This document shows positions 49,848 to 58,206 of a stretch of DNA of 64,000 bases, in pieces. A program made the position numbers and the translations under genes. The notes beneath the pieces were generated by a model that was not told the DNA's origin, did not search any database, and saw only the letters and a program-made list of their open reading frames with translations. Each line of letters opens with the position of its first letter. Within the stretch, counting starts at the first letter, position 1. The DNA is taken from contig SNWL01000007.1 in NCBI GenBank assembly GCA_004362315.1, positions 186,001 through 250,000 on the forward strand. The letters run 5' to 3'. Origin of the DNA: Mycobacterium sp. BK086 (GTDB taxonomy: Bacteria > Actinomycetota > Actinomycetes > Mycobacteriales > Mycobacteriaceae).

Positions 49848-50908
49848 CTCTTCTTCATCTCGGCGAAGAGGTCGGTGTAGTACGGCAGGCACTCTTTGAG
49901 CGCTTGCTCGGTGGTGAACAGCGGCTGGTACCCGAGGTCGCGGCGAGCCTTGTCGATGGAGAAGTAGTTGTCGATCGAGACCCGTTCCACCGCAAGAGGT
50001 TCCAGCGGCGGCTGGGGCAGACCGAACTTGAAGTGCAGCCACTGCCAGCCGCTCAGCAGCGCATGGACCACCCCGCCGGGAACCCAGACGGTCGGCCACT
50101 TTTCGCCGCAGGCCTCGACGACCGGCCGGGAGAAGTCGAACATGTTGATCGGTTCGCCGTCGTTGATGAAGTAGGCCTGGCCGGGTGCTGAGCCGCCGTC
50201 GACCAAATGCTCTGCGGCCAGGATGAATCCGTGCACCAGGTTGTGTACGTAGGAGTTGTCGAGCTTGGCGTCTTTGTTGCCCACCAGGACCTTGACGCGG
50301 CCGGCCTGCACGTTCTCGAACAGCTTGCGGAACATGGTCTGATCGCCGCGGCCCCAGATGCCGCTCGGCCGGATCGAGCAGGCGAGCATGCCGTCCACGC
50401 CGTTCTGGCTGAGCACGAACTTCTCGGCGACCACCTTGGTCTCGGTGTAGAGGTCGTTGAATCGCGCCGTGTACGGCAGGGTCTCGTCCCCGCCGTTGAT
50501 GCGCTGGCCGCCCATGACCACGCTGTTGGACGCGGTGTAGACGAAGCGTTTGACGCCGGCCGCCTGCCCGGCCTGAACCAGGTTCTTGGTGCCGCCGACG
50601 TTGACGTCGAAGCTGCGCTTGCGGTACTCGTCGGTGACCGATGCCCCGCCCATCAGATCGATGATCGCGGCGGTGTGGAAGATCGTGTCGATCCCGTCGA
50701 CCGCCGCCGCGACGGTGGCGGTGTCGCAGATATCGCCCTGGAGCACCTCGAGGCGCTCGTGAGGTGGCAGCGCGGAGGCGGCCCGGTCGAAGGCGCGCAC
50801 GAAGTGTCCGCGCTCGAGCAGTTCGGTCACCAGATTGCCGCCGACGAAGCCGGCGCCGCCGGTCACCAGGACGCGGCCGAGTTCAGTCGTCAGCGTTGAG
50901 TCACCCAT
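49844..50908 (-). CDS. 3-beta-hydroxysteroid dehydrogenase (Rv1106c homologue)
   Basis: A protein of 354 residues. It would oxidise the 3-beta-hydroxyl of cholesterol and isomerise the product to cholest-4-en-3-one, the first ring step of sterol catabolism; Rv1106c has this activity. The extended-SDR cofactor motif GGAGFVGGNLV is at about 18-28, TASNSVVMGG holds the serine and YTETK the Tyr/Lys pair. The ATG at 50908 is chosen because TATCCT lies 7 nt upstream at leaderless distance; the open frame beyond would run through the operator. A KstR-type box overlaps its promoter. Confidence 0.91.
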   Translation of the reverse strand: MGDSTLTTELGRVLVTGGAGFVGGNLVTELLERGHFVRAFDRAASALPPHERLEVLQGDICDTATVAAAVDGIDTIFHTAAIIDLMGGASVTDEYRKRSFDVNVGGTKNLVQAGQAAGVKRFVYTASNSVVMGGQRINGGDETLPYTARFNDLYTETKVVAEKFVLSQNGVDGMLACSIRPSGIWGRGDQTMFRKLFENVQAGRVKVLVGNKDAKLDNSYVHNLVHGFILAAEHLVDGGSAPGQAYFINDGEPINMFDFSRPVVEACGEKWPTVWVPGGVVHALLSGWQWLHFKFGLPQPPLEPLAVERVSIDNYFSIDKARRDLGYQPLFTTEQALKECLPYYTDLFAEMKKS

Positions 50909-50915
50909 GGCGGCG

Positions 50916-50921
50916 AGGATA
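50916..50921 (-). promoter_or_regulatory. Candidate -10 element (TATCCT) of the 3-beta-HSD gene
   Basis: On the minus strand TATCCT lies 7 nt before the ATG at 50908. The KstR-type box begins 2 bp further upstream. Confidence 0.55.
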
Positions 50922-50923
50922 AC

Positions 50924-50937
50924 TGAAACACGTTCCA
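50924..50937 (-). promoter_or_regulatory. KstR-type operator of the 3-beta-HSD gene
   Basis: TGAAACACGTTCCA (plus strand) matches TNNAACNNGTTNNA at all defined bases. It lies between the -10 element and the -35 position, where a TetR-type repressor would block polymerase. KstR is the known repressor of mycobacterial cholesterol-catabolism genes. Confidence 0.7.
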
Positions 50938-50972
50938 GTTTTCCAATACCGCAGGTAATGGACCCGGGCCGC

Positions 50973-51203
50973 TCAGTCCTCGTCGTCGTCGCGTGCGCCC
51001 AGCGCATCCTCGATGCGTTTGCGGGCTCCGGCTAAGTGCTGTTCGCAGCGTCGTGCCAGTTCCTCGCCTCGTTCCCACAGTTTCAGCGACGAATCAAGAT
51101 CGAGCCCGCCTTGCTCGAGCACCCGGACGACGTCGATCAACTCGTCGCGGCACTCTTCATAGCCAAGCTCACTAATGGGCTTCATATCGTCAGACGTACT
51201 CAT
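50973..51203 (-). CDS. xseB: Exodeoxyribonuclease VII small subunit
   Basis: A protein of 76 residues. XseB chains bind the extended arm of XseA in the nuclease that degrades single-stranded DNA. The conserved [46 protein letters not shown] is typical and forms two helices. The ATG at 51203 overlaps the xseA TGA by 4 bp (ATGA), so subunit ratio is set by translational coupling. The tail ends in an acidic DDDED. It corresponds to Rv1107c. Confidence 0.93.
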   Translation of the reverse strand: MSTSDDMKPISELGYEECRDELIDVVRVLEQGGLDLDSSLKLWERGEELARRCEQHLAGARKRIEDALGARDDDED

Positions 51204-52426
51204 GCGGCTCCATCCGTCGGGCCCGTACTGGTGGCGCCGATCGCGCCGTCGCCGACCCGGATGCGCAGCCGGGTCCCGGCGGGCGCATCGGCGCTGGTGC
51301 GAAGAATCTCGCCGTCGGCCGTCTGAACCACGGCGTAGCCACGGGCCAACGTCGCCGCGGGGCCCAGGGTGGCCAGCCGGGCGGCAAGGTGGCCGATCCG
51401 GTCGGATTCGGCCACCACCAGCCGCTTCACATCGCGGCGCACCGCCGCGCGGGCCCGCTCGATCTCCTCGCCGCGCTGCGTCAGTCCGCGCAGGGGATCG
51501 GCCAGCACCGGCCTGCTGCGCAGATTCGTCAGCGTGCGTTGTTCGCGGCCGACCCAATTGCGCAGCGCCTGGGCGCTGCGCTGCCGCAGCTCGGTGACCA
51601 GGGCGCCTTCGGCGACGGCGTCGGGGACGACCTTCTTGGCGGCATCGGTGGGCGTGGCCGCGCGCAGGTCGGCGACCAGGTCGCACAGCGGGTTGTCGGG
51701 CTCGTGGCCGACCGCGCTGACCACCGGGGTGGTGCAGGCGGCGATCGCGCGGCACAGCGTCTCGTCGGAGAACGGCAGCAGGTCTTCCACGCTGCCGCCG
51801 CCGCGGGCGATCACGATGACGTCGACCTCGGGATCGGCGTCCAGCTCGGCCAGCGCCTCGACGATCTGTGCGACGGCGTTGACGCCCTGTACCGCGGTAT
51901 TGCGGATCGCGAAGCGCACCGCCGGCCAGCGGGCGGCGGCCACCGTCGTCACATCGTGCTCGGCCGCGCTGGCCCGTCCGGTGATCAGCCCGACGGTCGA
52001 CGGCAGGAACGGAAGCCGGCGTTTGAGGCGCGGGTCGAACAAGCCCTCGGCCTCCAGCAGCTTGCGCAGCCGCTCGATGCGGGCCAGCAGCTCGCCGACG
52101 CCGACCGCGCGAATATCGCTGACGCGCAACGAGAATGAGCCCCGGACGGTGTAGAAGGTGGGCTTGCCGCACACCACGACCTGGGTGCCCTCGGTGAGCT
52201 TCACCGGGGCCGCGAGCACCAGATCACGCGGGCAGCTGATGTCGAGTGACATGTTGGCCGCCGGATCGCGCAGCACCATGAAGGCCGTCGAACTGCGCAC
52301 GTTGATCTGGGTCAGCTGACCCTCGACCCACACGGTGCCGAGCTTCTCGATCCAGCCGGCGACGCGGATGGCGACCGCACGGACCGGATACGGGTTCTCC
52401 GCAGAGTTGCCCTGGGCGGTGGTCAC
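51200..52426 (-). CDS. xseA: Exodeoxyribonuclease VII large subunit
   Basis: The catalytic subunit, 408 residues, homologous to Rv1108c. The N-terminal OB-fold (about 10-110) has [23 protein letters not shown], and the central nuclease domain carries the family motif [21 protein letters not shown] and [22 protein letters not shown]. The C-terminal part is a long coiled coil that binds XseB, ending in a small domain. The start is a GTG that overlaps the stop of the upstream lipid-droplet-protein gene (GTGA). All three minus-strand genes therefore form one operon. Confidence 0.94.
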   Translation of the reverse strand: MTTAQGNSAENPYPVRAVAIRVAGWIEKLGTVWVEGQLTQINVRSSTAFMVLRDPAANMSLDISCPRDLVLAAPVKLTEGTQVVVCGKPTFYTVRGSFSLRVSDIRAVGVGELLARIERLRKLLEAEGLFDPRLKRRLPFLPSTVGLITGRASAAEHDVTTVAAARWPAVRFAIRNTAVQGVNAVAQIVEALAELDADPEVDVIVIARGGGSVEDLLPFSDETLCRAIAACTTPVVSAVGHEPDNPLCDLVADLRAATPTDAAKKVVPDAVAEGALVTELRQRSAQALRNWVGREQRTLTNLRSRPVLADPLRGLTQRGEEIERARAAVRRDVKRLVVAESDRIGHLAARLATLGPAATLARGYAVVQTADGEILRTSADAPAGTRLRIRVGDGAIGATSTGPTDGAA

Positions 52427-52977
52427 TTGGCGGACGCGCGGGTGATCCTGTTGGCCAGCAGAGTCTGGAACGGTGCGCGGGCCTTGGAGGACTCCTCATA
52501 GGCCAGCAGCGCCTCGAGATCGGCGACGCTCAGCGACTGCAGGCGGGCACGCAGCTGGGCCAGCGTCAGCGACTCGTAGTCGAGTTCCTCGACGATCTCC
52601 GGCGCGGTCGCGGTGGCCGTCGCCGTGGTGGTGGCCTGGGACTTGGTCTCGACCCCGTCGGTGACGGTGTAGAGCGCGAAACGGCCCTCGGTCAGGCGTT
52701 CACCGTCGAGCACGGGTCCGTCGTCGTCGGCTTCGTCCTCGTCGAAGGTCGCCCACTCGGGCTGTTCGTCCTTCGGCGGGAAGATGTTCTCCAGCGCGGA
52801 GTCGCCCTTGATGACCAGGTCAGCGAGGTCTTGCTGCACCTTCATTACGATGTGCGCGATATTGCTGGCCACCGTCATCGGGTACATCAGGATGGTCTGG
52901 GGCAGCTTCCGGGTTTCCTCGACGGCGGTCACAGCAGCGCCGACCAGCAGACGAACCCCATACGGTGCAGTTGCCAT
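52423..52977 (-). CDS. Lipid-droplet-associated protein homologue (Rv1109c)
   Basis: A protein of 184 residues. The first ~65 residues form an amphipathic/hydrophobic region ([51 protein letters not shown]), then an acidic linker (EDEADDDGP), a Thr/Ala-rich stretch and a C-terminal helical hairpin [26 protein letters not shown]. Related actinobacterial proteins coat triacylglycerol droplets. The operon with xseAB is a conserved feature and does not itself explain the function. It is divergent from ispH, with 53 bp between the starts. Confidence 0.82.
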   Translation of the reverse strand: MATAPYGVRLLVGAAVTAVEETRKLPQTILMYPMTVASNIAHIVMKVQQDLADLVIKGDSALENIFPPKDEQPEWATFDEDEADDDGPVLDGERLTEGRFALYTVTDGVETKSQATTTATATATAPEIVEELDYESLTLAQLRARLQSLSVADLEALLAYEESSKARAPFQTLLANRITRASAK

Positions 52978-53018
52978 GGGCCCCAGCCTACGGCTGGCCC
53001 GGTCAGGTTGCGGGAACG

Positions 53019-53024
53019 TACCCT
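53019..53024 (+). promoter_or_regulatory. Candidate -10 element (TACCCT) of ispH
   Basis: TACCCT lies 6 nt before the ATG at 53031, and no ribosome-binding site is present. This fits a leaderless start. Confidence 0.5.
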
Positions 53025-53030
53025 GAAACC

Positions 53031-54032
53031 ATGCCGCCTACCGTCAACATGGGGATTCCCGGCGCCGCCAGCACGGCAGCCGAGCCTGTCACCGGCAAGC
53101 GGGTGCTTCTGGCCGAGCCGCGGGGCTACTGCGCGGGCGTGGACCGCGCCGTCGAGACCGTCGAGCGCGCGCTGGAGAAGCACGGGGCGCCGGTCTATGT
53201 GCGCCACGAGATCGTGCACAACCGCTACGTGGTGGAGACGCTGGCCAAGGCCGGCGCGGTGTTCGTCGAGCAGACCGATGAGGTGCCCGAGGGTGCCATC
53301 GTGGTGTTCTCCGCCCACGGTGTCGCGCCGACGGTCCACGAGGAAGCCGCGGCGCGCAATCTCAAGACCATCGACGCCACCTGCCCGCTGGTCACCAAGG
53401 TGCACAACGAGGCCAAGCGGTTCGCCCGTGACGACTACGACATCCTGCTCGTCGGCCATGAGGGCCACGAAGAGGTCGTCGGCACCGCCGGTGAAGCGCC
53501 CGACCATGTTCAGGTCGTCGACAACCCCGACGCCGTCGACAAGGTCACCGTGCGCGACCCCAACAAGGTCATCTGGCTGTCCCAGACGACGCTGAGCGTC
53601 GACGAGACCATGGAGACGGTGCGCCGGCTGCGCGAGAAGTTCCCGACGTTGCAGGACCCGCCCAGCGACGACATCTGCTACGCCACCCAGAACCGCCAGG
53701 GCGCGGTCAAGGCGATGGCGCCCGAATGCGACCTGGTGATCGTGGTCGGCTCGCGGAATTCGTCGAACTCGGTGCGCCTGGTCGAGGTCGCGCTGAATGC
53801 CGGCTCGAATGCGGCCAGGCTGGTCGACTACGCCGAGGACATCGACTCGGCGTGGCTGTCCGGGGTCACCACCGTCGGGGTGACGTCAGGTGCGTCCGTT
53901 CCCGAGATCCTGGTGAAGGGTGTGCTGGACCGGCTGGCCGAATACGGTTACGGCACTGTGCAATCGGTGACGACGGCCAACGAGACGTTGGTGTTCGCAC
54001 TGCCGCGAGAGATTCGTCCCGCCCGGGCCTAG
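53031..54032 (+). CDS. ispH: 4-hydroxy-3-methylbut-2-enyl diphosphate reductase
   Basis: An iron-sulfur enzyme of 333 residues that makes IPP and DMAPP in the last step of the MEP pathway; M. tuberculosis LytB2 (Rv1110) is 335 aa. The three cluster cysteines are Cys34 ([10 protein letters not shown]), Cys118 (DATCPLVTK) and Cys216 ([10 protein letters not shown]). The active-site Glu and His stretches and the SSNS motif that binds diphosphate are also present. The ATG at 53031 lies at leaderless distance from a -10 hexamer. Together with the Z-prenyl synthase gene at 14.7 kb it feeds isoprenoid synthesis. Confidence 0.95.
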   Translation: MPPTVNMGIPGAASTAAEPVTGKRVLLAEPRGYCAGVDRAVETVERALEKHGAPVYVRHEIVHNRYVVETLAKAGAVFVEQTDEVPEGAIVVFSAHGVAPTVHEEAAARNLKTIDATCPLVTKVHNEAKRFARDDYDILLVGHEGHEEVVGTAGEAPDHVQVVDNPDAVDKVTVRDPNKVIWLSQTTLSVDETMETVRRLREKFPTLQDPPSDDICYATQNRQGAVKAMAPECDLVIVVGSRNSSNSVRLVEVALNAGSNAARLVDYAEDIDSAWLSGVTTVGVTSGASVPEILVKGVLDRLAEYGYGTVQSVTTANETLVFALPREIRPARA

Positions 54033-54036
54033 ACCG

Positions 54037-55128
54037 TCAGCGGTCGGAACGCCAGGACTCGGCGTCCCATTCACTCGAGCGTCGCGGCCTGCGCGGCGAG
54101 CTCTGAGCGTCGTCTTCACCTTCGCCGCGATAGCGCACCCGCGACACCGGGTGATGGGTTCCGCTGTCGCCGTTGGTCCGGGGCGGACGCTGCCGGGGCG
54201 GCGGCTCGTAGGACGGATACGGCTCGTAGGGCGGGTACGGCCGGGCAGCGCCGTAGGGGTCGCGGCGTTCGCGAGGTACACGCGGTTCCCGAGGCTCACG
54301 CGGTTCGCGGGGCTCACGCCGGGACGACGGCGGTACGCGGTTCGGGTCGCGCGGCTGGCGGCGGCGCCGCGGGGGATCGCTGTAGTCGGGATCGGCGTCG
54401 GGTCGGCGTCGCGTCGACGAGCGACGGGGACGCTCGGGCGCCTCGGTGATGTCGTCCAGCGGGGGACGGGCGTGCCGTGAGCGGGTCGGCGCGGGCCGCT
54501 TGCCGGATCGGCTCGAGCTCGAGCGCCGCTTCGCGGTGGCGGGGCGCTCGATGCCGTGCCGCGGTGCTTCCTCCTCGTCCTCGTCGGCGTCGTCGCGCCG
54601 GACGGCCGAGGTGAGCTTGGCCACCAGCCCGGCGAACATCCCGGGGGTCGCCTCGGCATCAGGGTCGGCAGGGTCGGCGGCCACCGTCGACTTGCCCGAC
54701 ATCGCGAAGTACCAGCGCACCAAACCGATGAGCAGCACGCCCGCCGACGTGAAGAGCATCAGCGGGAAGCGCTCGATCAGTGGATAGCCGAAGTTGATCA
54801 GGGTGTCCTTGATGCCGGTGAACTCCGCACCGTGGAACAGGAAGTAGGCACTGGGCACGGCGACGAACAGGATCAGCGGCGGCTGGATCACGGCGGTGAA
54901 GATGCTGGACTGGCGGACCGCCAGCACGGCGGCCACACAGCCGACGGCGTACATGACGGAGAAGACGGTGCCGAGATCCTTATTGCTCGAGCCGGCATCG
55001 AAGGCGAATCCAATTGTGGTGGCGATCACAGCAATCAGAACGGCACCCCACCAGGGCACGCCGGGGAGATTCGGATGCGCCGAGCGATTCGCGGCCGCCA
55101 CCGACGACCTGGCTCGCTGTGCTGACAC
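54037..55128 (-). CDS. Membrane protein with DUF6542-like domain and Arg/Pro-rich tail (Rv1111c)
   Basis: A protein of 363 residues. Four transmembrane helices fill about residues 24-145 (WWGAVLIAVIATTIGFAF, then two central helices and LMLFTSAGVLLIGLVRWYFAM). The remaining ~215 residues are a low-complexity cytoplasmic tail rich in Arg, Pro, Asp and Ser, with REP repeats (REPREPREPRVPRE). The tail may bind nucleic acid or acidic partners, which is inference. The GTG start has TACGGT 6 nt upstream (55135-55140, minus). Position between ispH and ychF matches Rv1111c. Function unknown. Confidence 0.82.
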   Translation of the reverse strand: MSAQRARSSVAAANRSAHPNLPGVPWWGAVLIAVIATTIGFAFDAGSSNKDLGTVFSVMYAVGCVAAVLAVRQSSIFTAVIQPPLILFVAVPSAYFLFHGAEFTGIKDTLINFGYPLIERFPLMLFTSAGVLLIGLVRWYFAMSGKSTVAADPADPDAEATPGMFAGLVAKLTSAVRRDDADEDEEEAPRHGIERPATAKRRSSSSRSGKRPAPTRSRHARPPLDDITEAPERPRRSSTRRRPDADPDYSDPPRRRRQPRDPNRVPPSSRREPREPREPREPRVPRERRDPYGAARPYPPYEPYPSYEPPPRQRPPRTNGDSGTHHPVSRVRYRGEGEDDAQSSPRRPRRSSEWDAESWRSDR

Positions 55129-55134
55129 ACGTAG

Positions 55135-55140
55135 ACCGTA
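55135..55140 (-). promoter_or_regulatory. Candidate -10 element (TACGGT) of the Rv1111c-like gene
   Basis: On the minus strand TACGGT lies 6 nt before the GTG start at 55128, at leaderless distance. Confidence 0.4.
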
Positions 55141-55206
55141 CCGGTTCTGGCTGAATGTGGACCGGCGGCGGGGCCGTGGGCGTGGGGGTCTGGAGGACCT
55201 TTCTCC

Positions 55207-55212
55207 TAGACT
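55207..55212 (+). promoter_or_regulatory. Candidate -10 element (TAGACT) of ychF
   Basis: TAGACT lies 9 nt before the GTG at 55222. A second in-frame GTG at 55213 directly abuts the hexamer and is less likely to be used. Confidence 0.45.
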
Positions 55213-55221
55213 GTGTTCCCT

Positions 55222-56301
55222 GTGAGCCTGAGCCTGGGAATCGTCGGTCTGCCCAACGTGGGAAAATCGACTCTGTTCAACGCGCTGACCCGCAATAACG
55301 TGCTGGCAGCCAACTATCCGTTCGCCACCATCGAGCCCAATGAGGGCGTGGTTCCGTTGCCGGACCCGCGGCTGGCAAAACTTGCTGAGATCTTCGGCTC
55401 AGAGCGGATCCTGCCCGCGCCGGTCACGTTCGTCGACATCGCCGGAATCGTGAAGGGCGCGTCCGAGGGCGCGGGCCTGGGCAACAAGTTCCTGGCGAAC
55501 ATTCGTGAGTGCGACGCGATCTGTCAGGTCGTCCGGGTGTTCGCTGACGACGACGTGGTCCACGTCGACGGCAAGGTGGACCCAAAGTCCGACATCGAGG
55601 TCATCGACACCGAGCTGATCCTGGCCGACCTGCAGACGCTGGAGAAGGCGATACCCCGGCTGGAGAAGGAAGCCCGCAACAACAAGGAGCGCAAGCCGGT
55701 CCACGAGGCGGCGGTCGCGGCCCAGCAGGTGCTGAATGACGGCACGACGCTGTTCGCCGCGGGTAAGAAGGTCGACTCTGATCTGTTGCGCGAGCTGAAC
55801 CTGTTGACCACCAAGCCGTTTCTCTACGTGTTCAACTGCGACGAGTCGGTGCTCACCGACCCCGAGCGGGTTGCCTCGCTGCGGGAGATGGTCGCACCGG
55901 CCGATGCGGTGTTCCTGGACGCCAAGATCGAGGAGGAGCTCCAAGAGCTCGACGACGAGTCGGCCGCCGAGCTGTTGGAGTCGATCGGGCAGACCGAGCG
56001 CGGGCTGGATGCGTTGGCGCGGGCCGGTTTCCACACGCTGAAGCTGCAGACCTACCTGACGGCGGGGCCAAAAGAGGCCCGCGCGTGGGTGATTCACCAG
56101 GGTGATACCGCTCCCAAGGCGGCCGGTGTCATTCACACCGACTTCGAGAAGGGCTTCATCAAGGCCGAAGTCGTGTCGTACGACGACCTGGTGGCGGCCG
56201 GCAACATGGCGGCGGCCAAGTCCGCGGGCAAGGTGCGGATGGAAGGCAAGGACTACGTGATGGTCGACGGCGACGTGGTGGAATTCCGGTTCAACGTGTA
56301 G
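55222..56301 (+). CDS. ychF: Redox-responsive ATPase YchF (Obg family)
   Basis: A P-loop protein of 359 residues (Rv1112). G1 is [12 protein letters not shown], the switch regions are [12 protein letters not shown] and [20 protein letters not shown], and the G4 position reads FNCDE rather than NKxD, which explains the ATP preference of YchF. A coiled-coil insertion lies at about 130-175 and a C-terminal TGS domain from ~270 ([30 protein letters not shown]). YchF associates with ribosomes and modulates stress responses. The GTG at 55222 gives the conserved [10 protein letters not shown] start. Confidence 0.95.
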   Translation: MSLSLGIVGLPNVGKSTLFNALTRNNVLAANYPFATIEPNEGVVPLPDPRLAKLAEIFGSERILPAPVTFVDIAGIVKGASEGAGLGNKFLANIRECDAICQVVRVFADDDVVHVDGKVDPKSDIEVIDTELILADLQTLEKAIPRLEKEARNNKERKPVHEAAVAAQQVLNDGTTLFAAGKKVDSDLLRELNLLTTKPFLYVFNCDESVLTDPERVASLREMVAPADAVFLDAKIEEELQELDDESAAELLESIGQTERGLDALARAGFHTLKLQTYLTAGPKEARAWVIHQGDTAPKAAGVIHTDFEKGFIKAEVVSYDDLVAAGNMAAAKSAGKVRMEGKDYVMVDGDVVEFRFNV

Positions 56302-56386
56302 TCGACATGTCCGAAGTGCGACGCACATCCGTGCTCGTTCGTACTCTGGAACCCTGGTTCATCGTCGACCGTTTCCAGGAGGTGCA

Positions 56387-56734
56387 ATGACGCCCGAGGA
56401 AGTAGTTCGCGCCGAATTGAATGCATGGCACGGGCTCGATGTCGATGAGATCGTCAGCCATTTCCATCTCGATGGCATCTGGGACAACGTGGCGCTGGGC
56501 GTCCACCGAGGACGCGACGAAATTCGCCAGGCTGTCGAAGGCTACGTTCGGCGCACCGACTCCTTCGACGCGGAGATCCTGAACGTCGCGGTCAACGGCG
56601 ACACGGTGCTGATAGAGCGCGTCGACCACATGGTCTACGACGGCAACAAGATTGCGGCCCGCTGTATGGGAGCCTTCGACGTGGTCGACGACAAGATCGT
56701 CGCTTGGCGCGATTACTTCAATGTGCCTCGCTAA
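56387..56734 (+). CDS. SnoaL/limonene-epoxide-hydrolase-like protein
   Basis: A protein of 115 residues with the small NTF2-like fold. The pattern fits the limonene-1,2-epoxide hydrolase group: an aromatic-Asn pair in DGIWDNVALG, then Arg and Asp in LIERVDHMVY and Asp in AWRDYFNV, corresponding to the Asp-Arg-Asp active site. Opening of an epoxide by water would be the expected reaction, but the family also contains non-enzymes. AGGAGGTG lies 3 nt before the ATG and is the strongest ribosome-binding site in this region. The stop overlaps the convergent VOC gene by 4 bp. Confidence 0.8.
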   Translation: MTPEEVVRAELNAWHGLDVDEIVSHFHLDGIWDNVALGVHRGRDEIRQAVEGYVRRTDSFDAEILNVAVNGDTVLIERVDHMVYDGNKIAARCMGAFDVVDDKIVAWRDYFNVPR

Positions 56735-57114
56735 GGCTGTGTTTCCGACGTATCGAAGTACTGCACCAGACAGAACTCATGGCCCTCGGGATCCAGCATG
56801 TTCAGAACGACGCCCTCGTCGTAATCGTGTCGCGAGCCTGAGAAGCGTCCGCCGAGGTTCTCGACCTGCTGGCGGCCGTCGTCGATATCGTCGACCTCGA
56901 GATCGAGGTGGATGCGGACCTTGTCGGCTTTCGGTTCCGGTACGCGCTGAAACGTGAGTCGGGGTAGCGGTCCCGACCGCGAACCCACGGTCGCCCAATT
57001 GGGGTCGGAGCCATGTTCGTTCGAGGCTGGAATGCCAAGCAAGGCGGCCCAGAAGGTCGACATCCGAATGGGATCGGCACAGTCGATAGTTACTCCAGCC
57101 CAGTGGTTAGCCAT
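56731..57114 (-). CDS. VOC-superfamily (glyoxalase/bleomycin-resistance fold) protein
   Basis: A protein of 127 residues with two beta-alpha-beta-beta-beta modules, seen as WAGVTIDCADPIRMSTFWAALLG and VRIHLDLEVDDIDDGRQQVENLGG, ending VLNMLDPEGHEFCLVQYF. The HxxxxEV... and ..GxEFCLV positions may provide metal ligands. Mycobacterial relatives are annotated as glyoxalase-like with no known substrate. The ATG at 57114 gives a normal VOC N-terminus; an upstream in-frame start would add a basic stretch with no homology that I recognise. Confidence 0.82.
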   Translation of the reverse strand: MANHWAGVTIDCADPIRMSTFWAALLGIPASNEHGSDPNWATVGSRSGPLPRLTFQRVPEPKADKVRIHLDLEVDDIDDGRQQVENLGGRFSGSRHDYDEGVVLNMLDPEGHEFCLVQYFDTSETQP

Positions 57115-57211
57115 CCGCCGAGTGTGCTGCCTATGTGCGGGATCGGCACGCTTTTTCTGCGTAGGGAGCACACTCGCGATGAGTTAGGCCGCGTGCGCGA
57201 GTCTGTATGGC

Positions 57212-57775
57212 ATGGGAAAACTCAGTTACGACACAACGGTATCCCTCGACGGCTACGTCAACGACGCGGACGGCGACTTCCAGTGGTCGGGCCCGGACGA
57301 TGCGGTGTTCGCCGTCCACGTCGAGCGCATGGCGGACGTGACGATCGAGGTGCTGGGGCGCAAGACGTTCGCGCTGATGCAGTACTGGGAGACCGATCCG
57401 GTCGACGAGGTCTGGGGTCCGGCTGAGCAGGAGTTCGCCAGGCGCTGGCGCAACATCGACAAGGTGGTGGTGTCGTCGACACTGACGAGTGAGATCGAGA
57501 CAGACCGAGTCCGCCTGCTGCCCGACCTGAGCCTGGACGAGCTACGCCGCATCGTCGACAGCACGGCGGGCGTCGTCGAGATCTTCGGGCCCACCACCGC
57601 GGGCCCGGCCATCCGTGCCGGCCTGGTCGACGAGTTCCAGTTCTTCGTGGTCCCCAAGGTCGTCGGCGGCGGTCTGCGCGCCCTGCCCGACGATGTGCGG
57701 CTCGACCTCAGACTCGCCGACCATCGCGTCTTCGACAACGGCACCGCCCAGCTGCGCTATGTGCGTGGTGACTGA
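57212..57775 (+). CDS. RibD C-terminal / dihydrofolate-reductase-like protein
   Basis: A protein of 187 residues. It has the fold of the RibD reductase domain: KLSYDTTVSLDGYVNDADGDFQW at the N-terminus, VLGRKTFALMQYWE with the cofactor arginine, and VEIFGPTTAGPAIRAGLVDEFQFFVVPKVVGGGLRAL toward the end, where the family normally has a GG-x2-hydrophobic pyrophosphate loop. NADPH-dependent reduction is likely; the substrate is not known, and it is not expected to be riboflavin or folate enzyme proper. The start has no good ribosome-binding site. Confidence 0.85.
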   Translation: MGKLSYDTTVSLDGYVNDADGDFQWSGPDDAVFAVHVERMADVTIEVLGRKTFALMQYWETDPVDEVWGPAEQEFARRWRNIDKVVVSSTLTSEIETDRVRLLPDLSLDELRRIVDSTAGVVEIFGPTTAGPAIRAGLVDEFQFFVVPKVVGGGLRALPDDVRLDLRLADHRVFDNGTAQLRYVRGD

Positions 57776-57837
57776 TCTGACGTTGCCATTGGTCTGCCGC
57801 TGTGACAGCTTGGTAGGCAGAGCCTGAAGATTGGCTT

Positions 57838-57879
57838 CCGGACGATGGGTGCCGTACCCGGTGTGCGACAAGACGGCCC
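57838..57879 (+). ncRNA. Guanidine-III (ykkC-III) riboswitch
   Basis: Three conserved blocks occur in the right order: CCGGACGA (57838-57845), GCCGTACCCGGT (57851-57862) and GACAAGACGGC (57867-57877). They match the guanidine-III consensus from actinobacteria that I recall. P1 pairs CCGG 57838-57841 with CCGG 57858-57861, and the pseudoknot stem pairs GCCGT 57851-57855 with ACGGC 57873-57877. The AGGAG ribosome-binding site follows directly (57880-57884), and the SugE/Gdx start codon is 13 nt after the element. Control of translation start by guanidine is the expected mechanism. Confidence 0.88.
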
Positions 57880-57891
57880 AGGAGCATCGTC

Positions 57892-58206
57892 ATGTCGTGG
57901 TTCATTCTCGTCATATCCGGTGTGCTCGAAGCGGTTTGGGCAACCGCGATGGGCAAATCCGAGGGTTTCAGCAAGCTGACGCCGAGCGTGGTCTTCTTCG
58001 TGGCACTCGCCGCCAGCATGGGTGGATTGGCCTACGCCATGCGGGATCTGCCCATCGGTACCGCCTACGCGGTGTGGGTGGGCATCGGCGCGGTGCTCAC
58101 CGTGGGCTACGCGATGGCGACCGGGGACGAGACGGCATCGGTGCTGAAATCGGTGTTCCTGGTGATGATCATCGCCGGCGTGGTGGGGCTCAAGCTCGTG
58201 CACTAA
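57892..58206 (+). CDS. sugE: SMR-family guanidinium exporter (SugE/Gdx type)
   Basis: A protein of 104 residues with four transmembrane helices. The conserved glutamate of SMR transporters is Glu13 in VISGVLEAVWATAMGKSEGFS. The Gdx-type signatures are LTPSVVFF, the GTAYAVWVGIGAV helix and the final VGLKLVH. Gdx proteins are dual-topology dimers that exchange guanidinium for protons; other SMR proteins export quaternary ammonium drugs. The guanidine-III riboswitch in its leader strongly supports the guanidinium assignment. AGGAG lies 7 nt before the ATG. Confidence 0.92.
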   Translation: MSWFILVISGVLEAVWATAMGKSEGFSKLTPSVVFFVALAASMGGLAYAMRDLPIGTAYAVWVGIGAVLTVGYAMATGDETASVLKSVFLVMIIAGVVGLKLVH

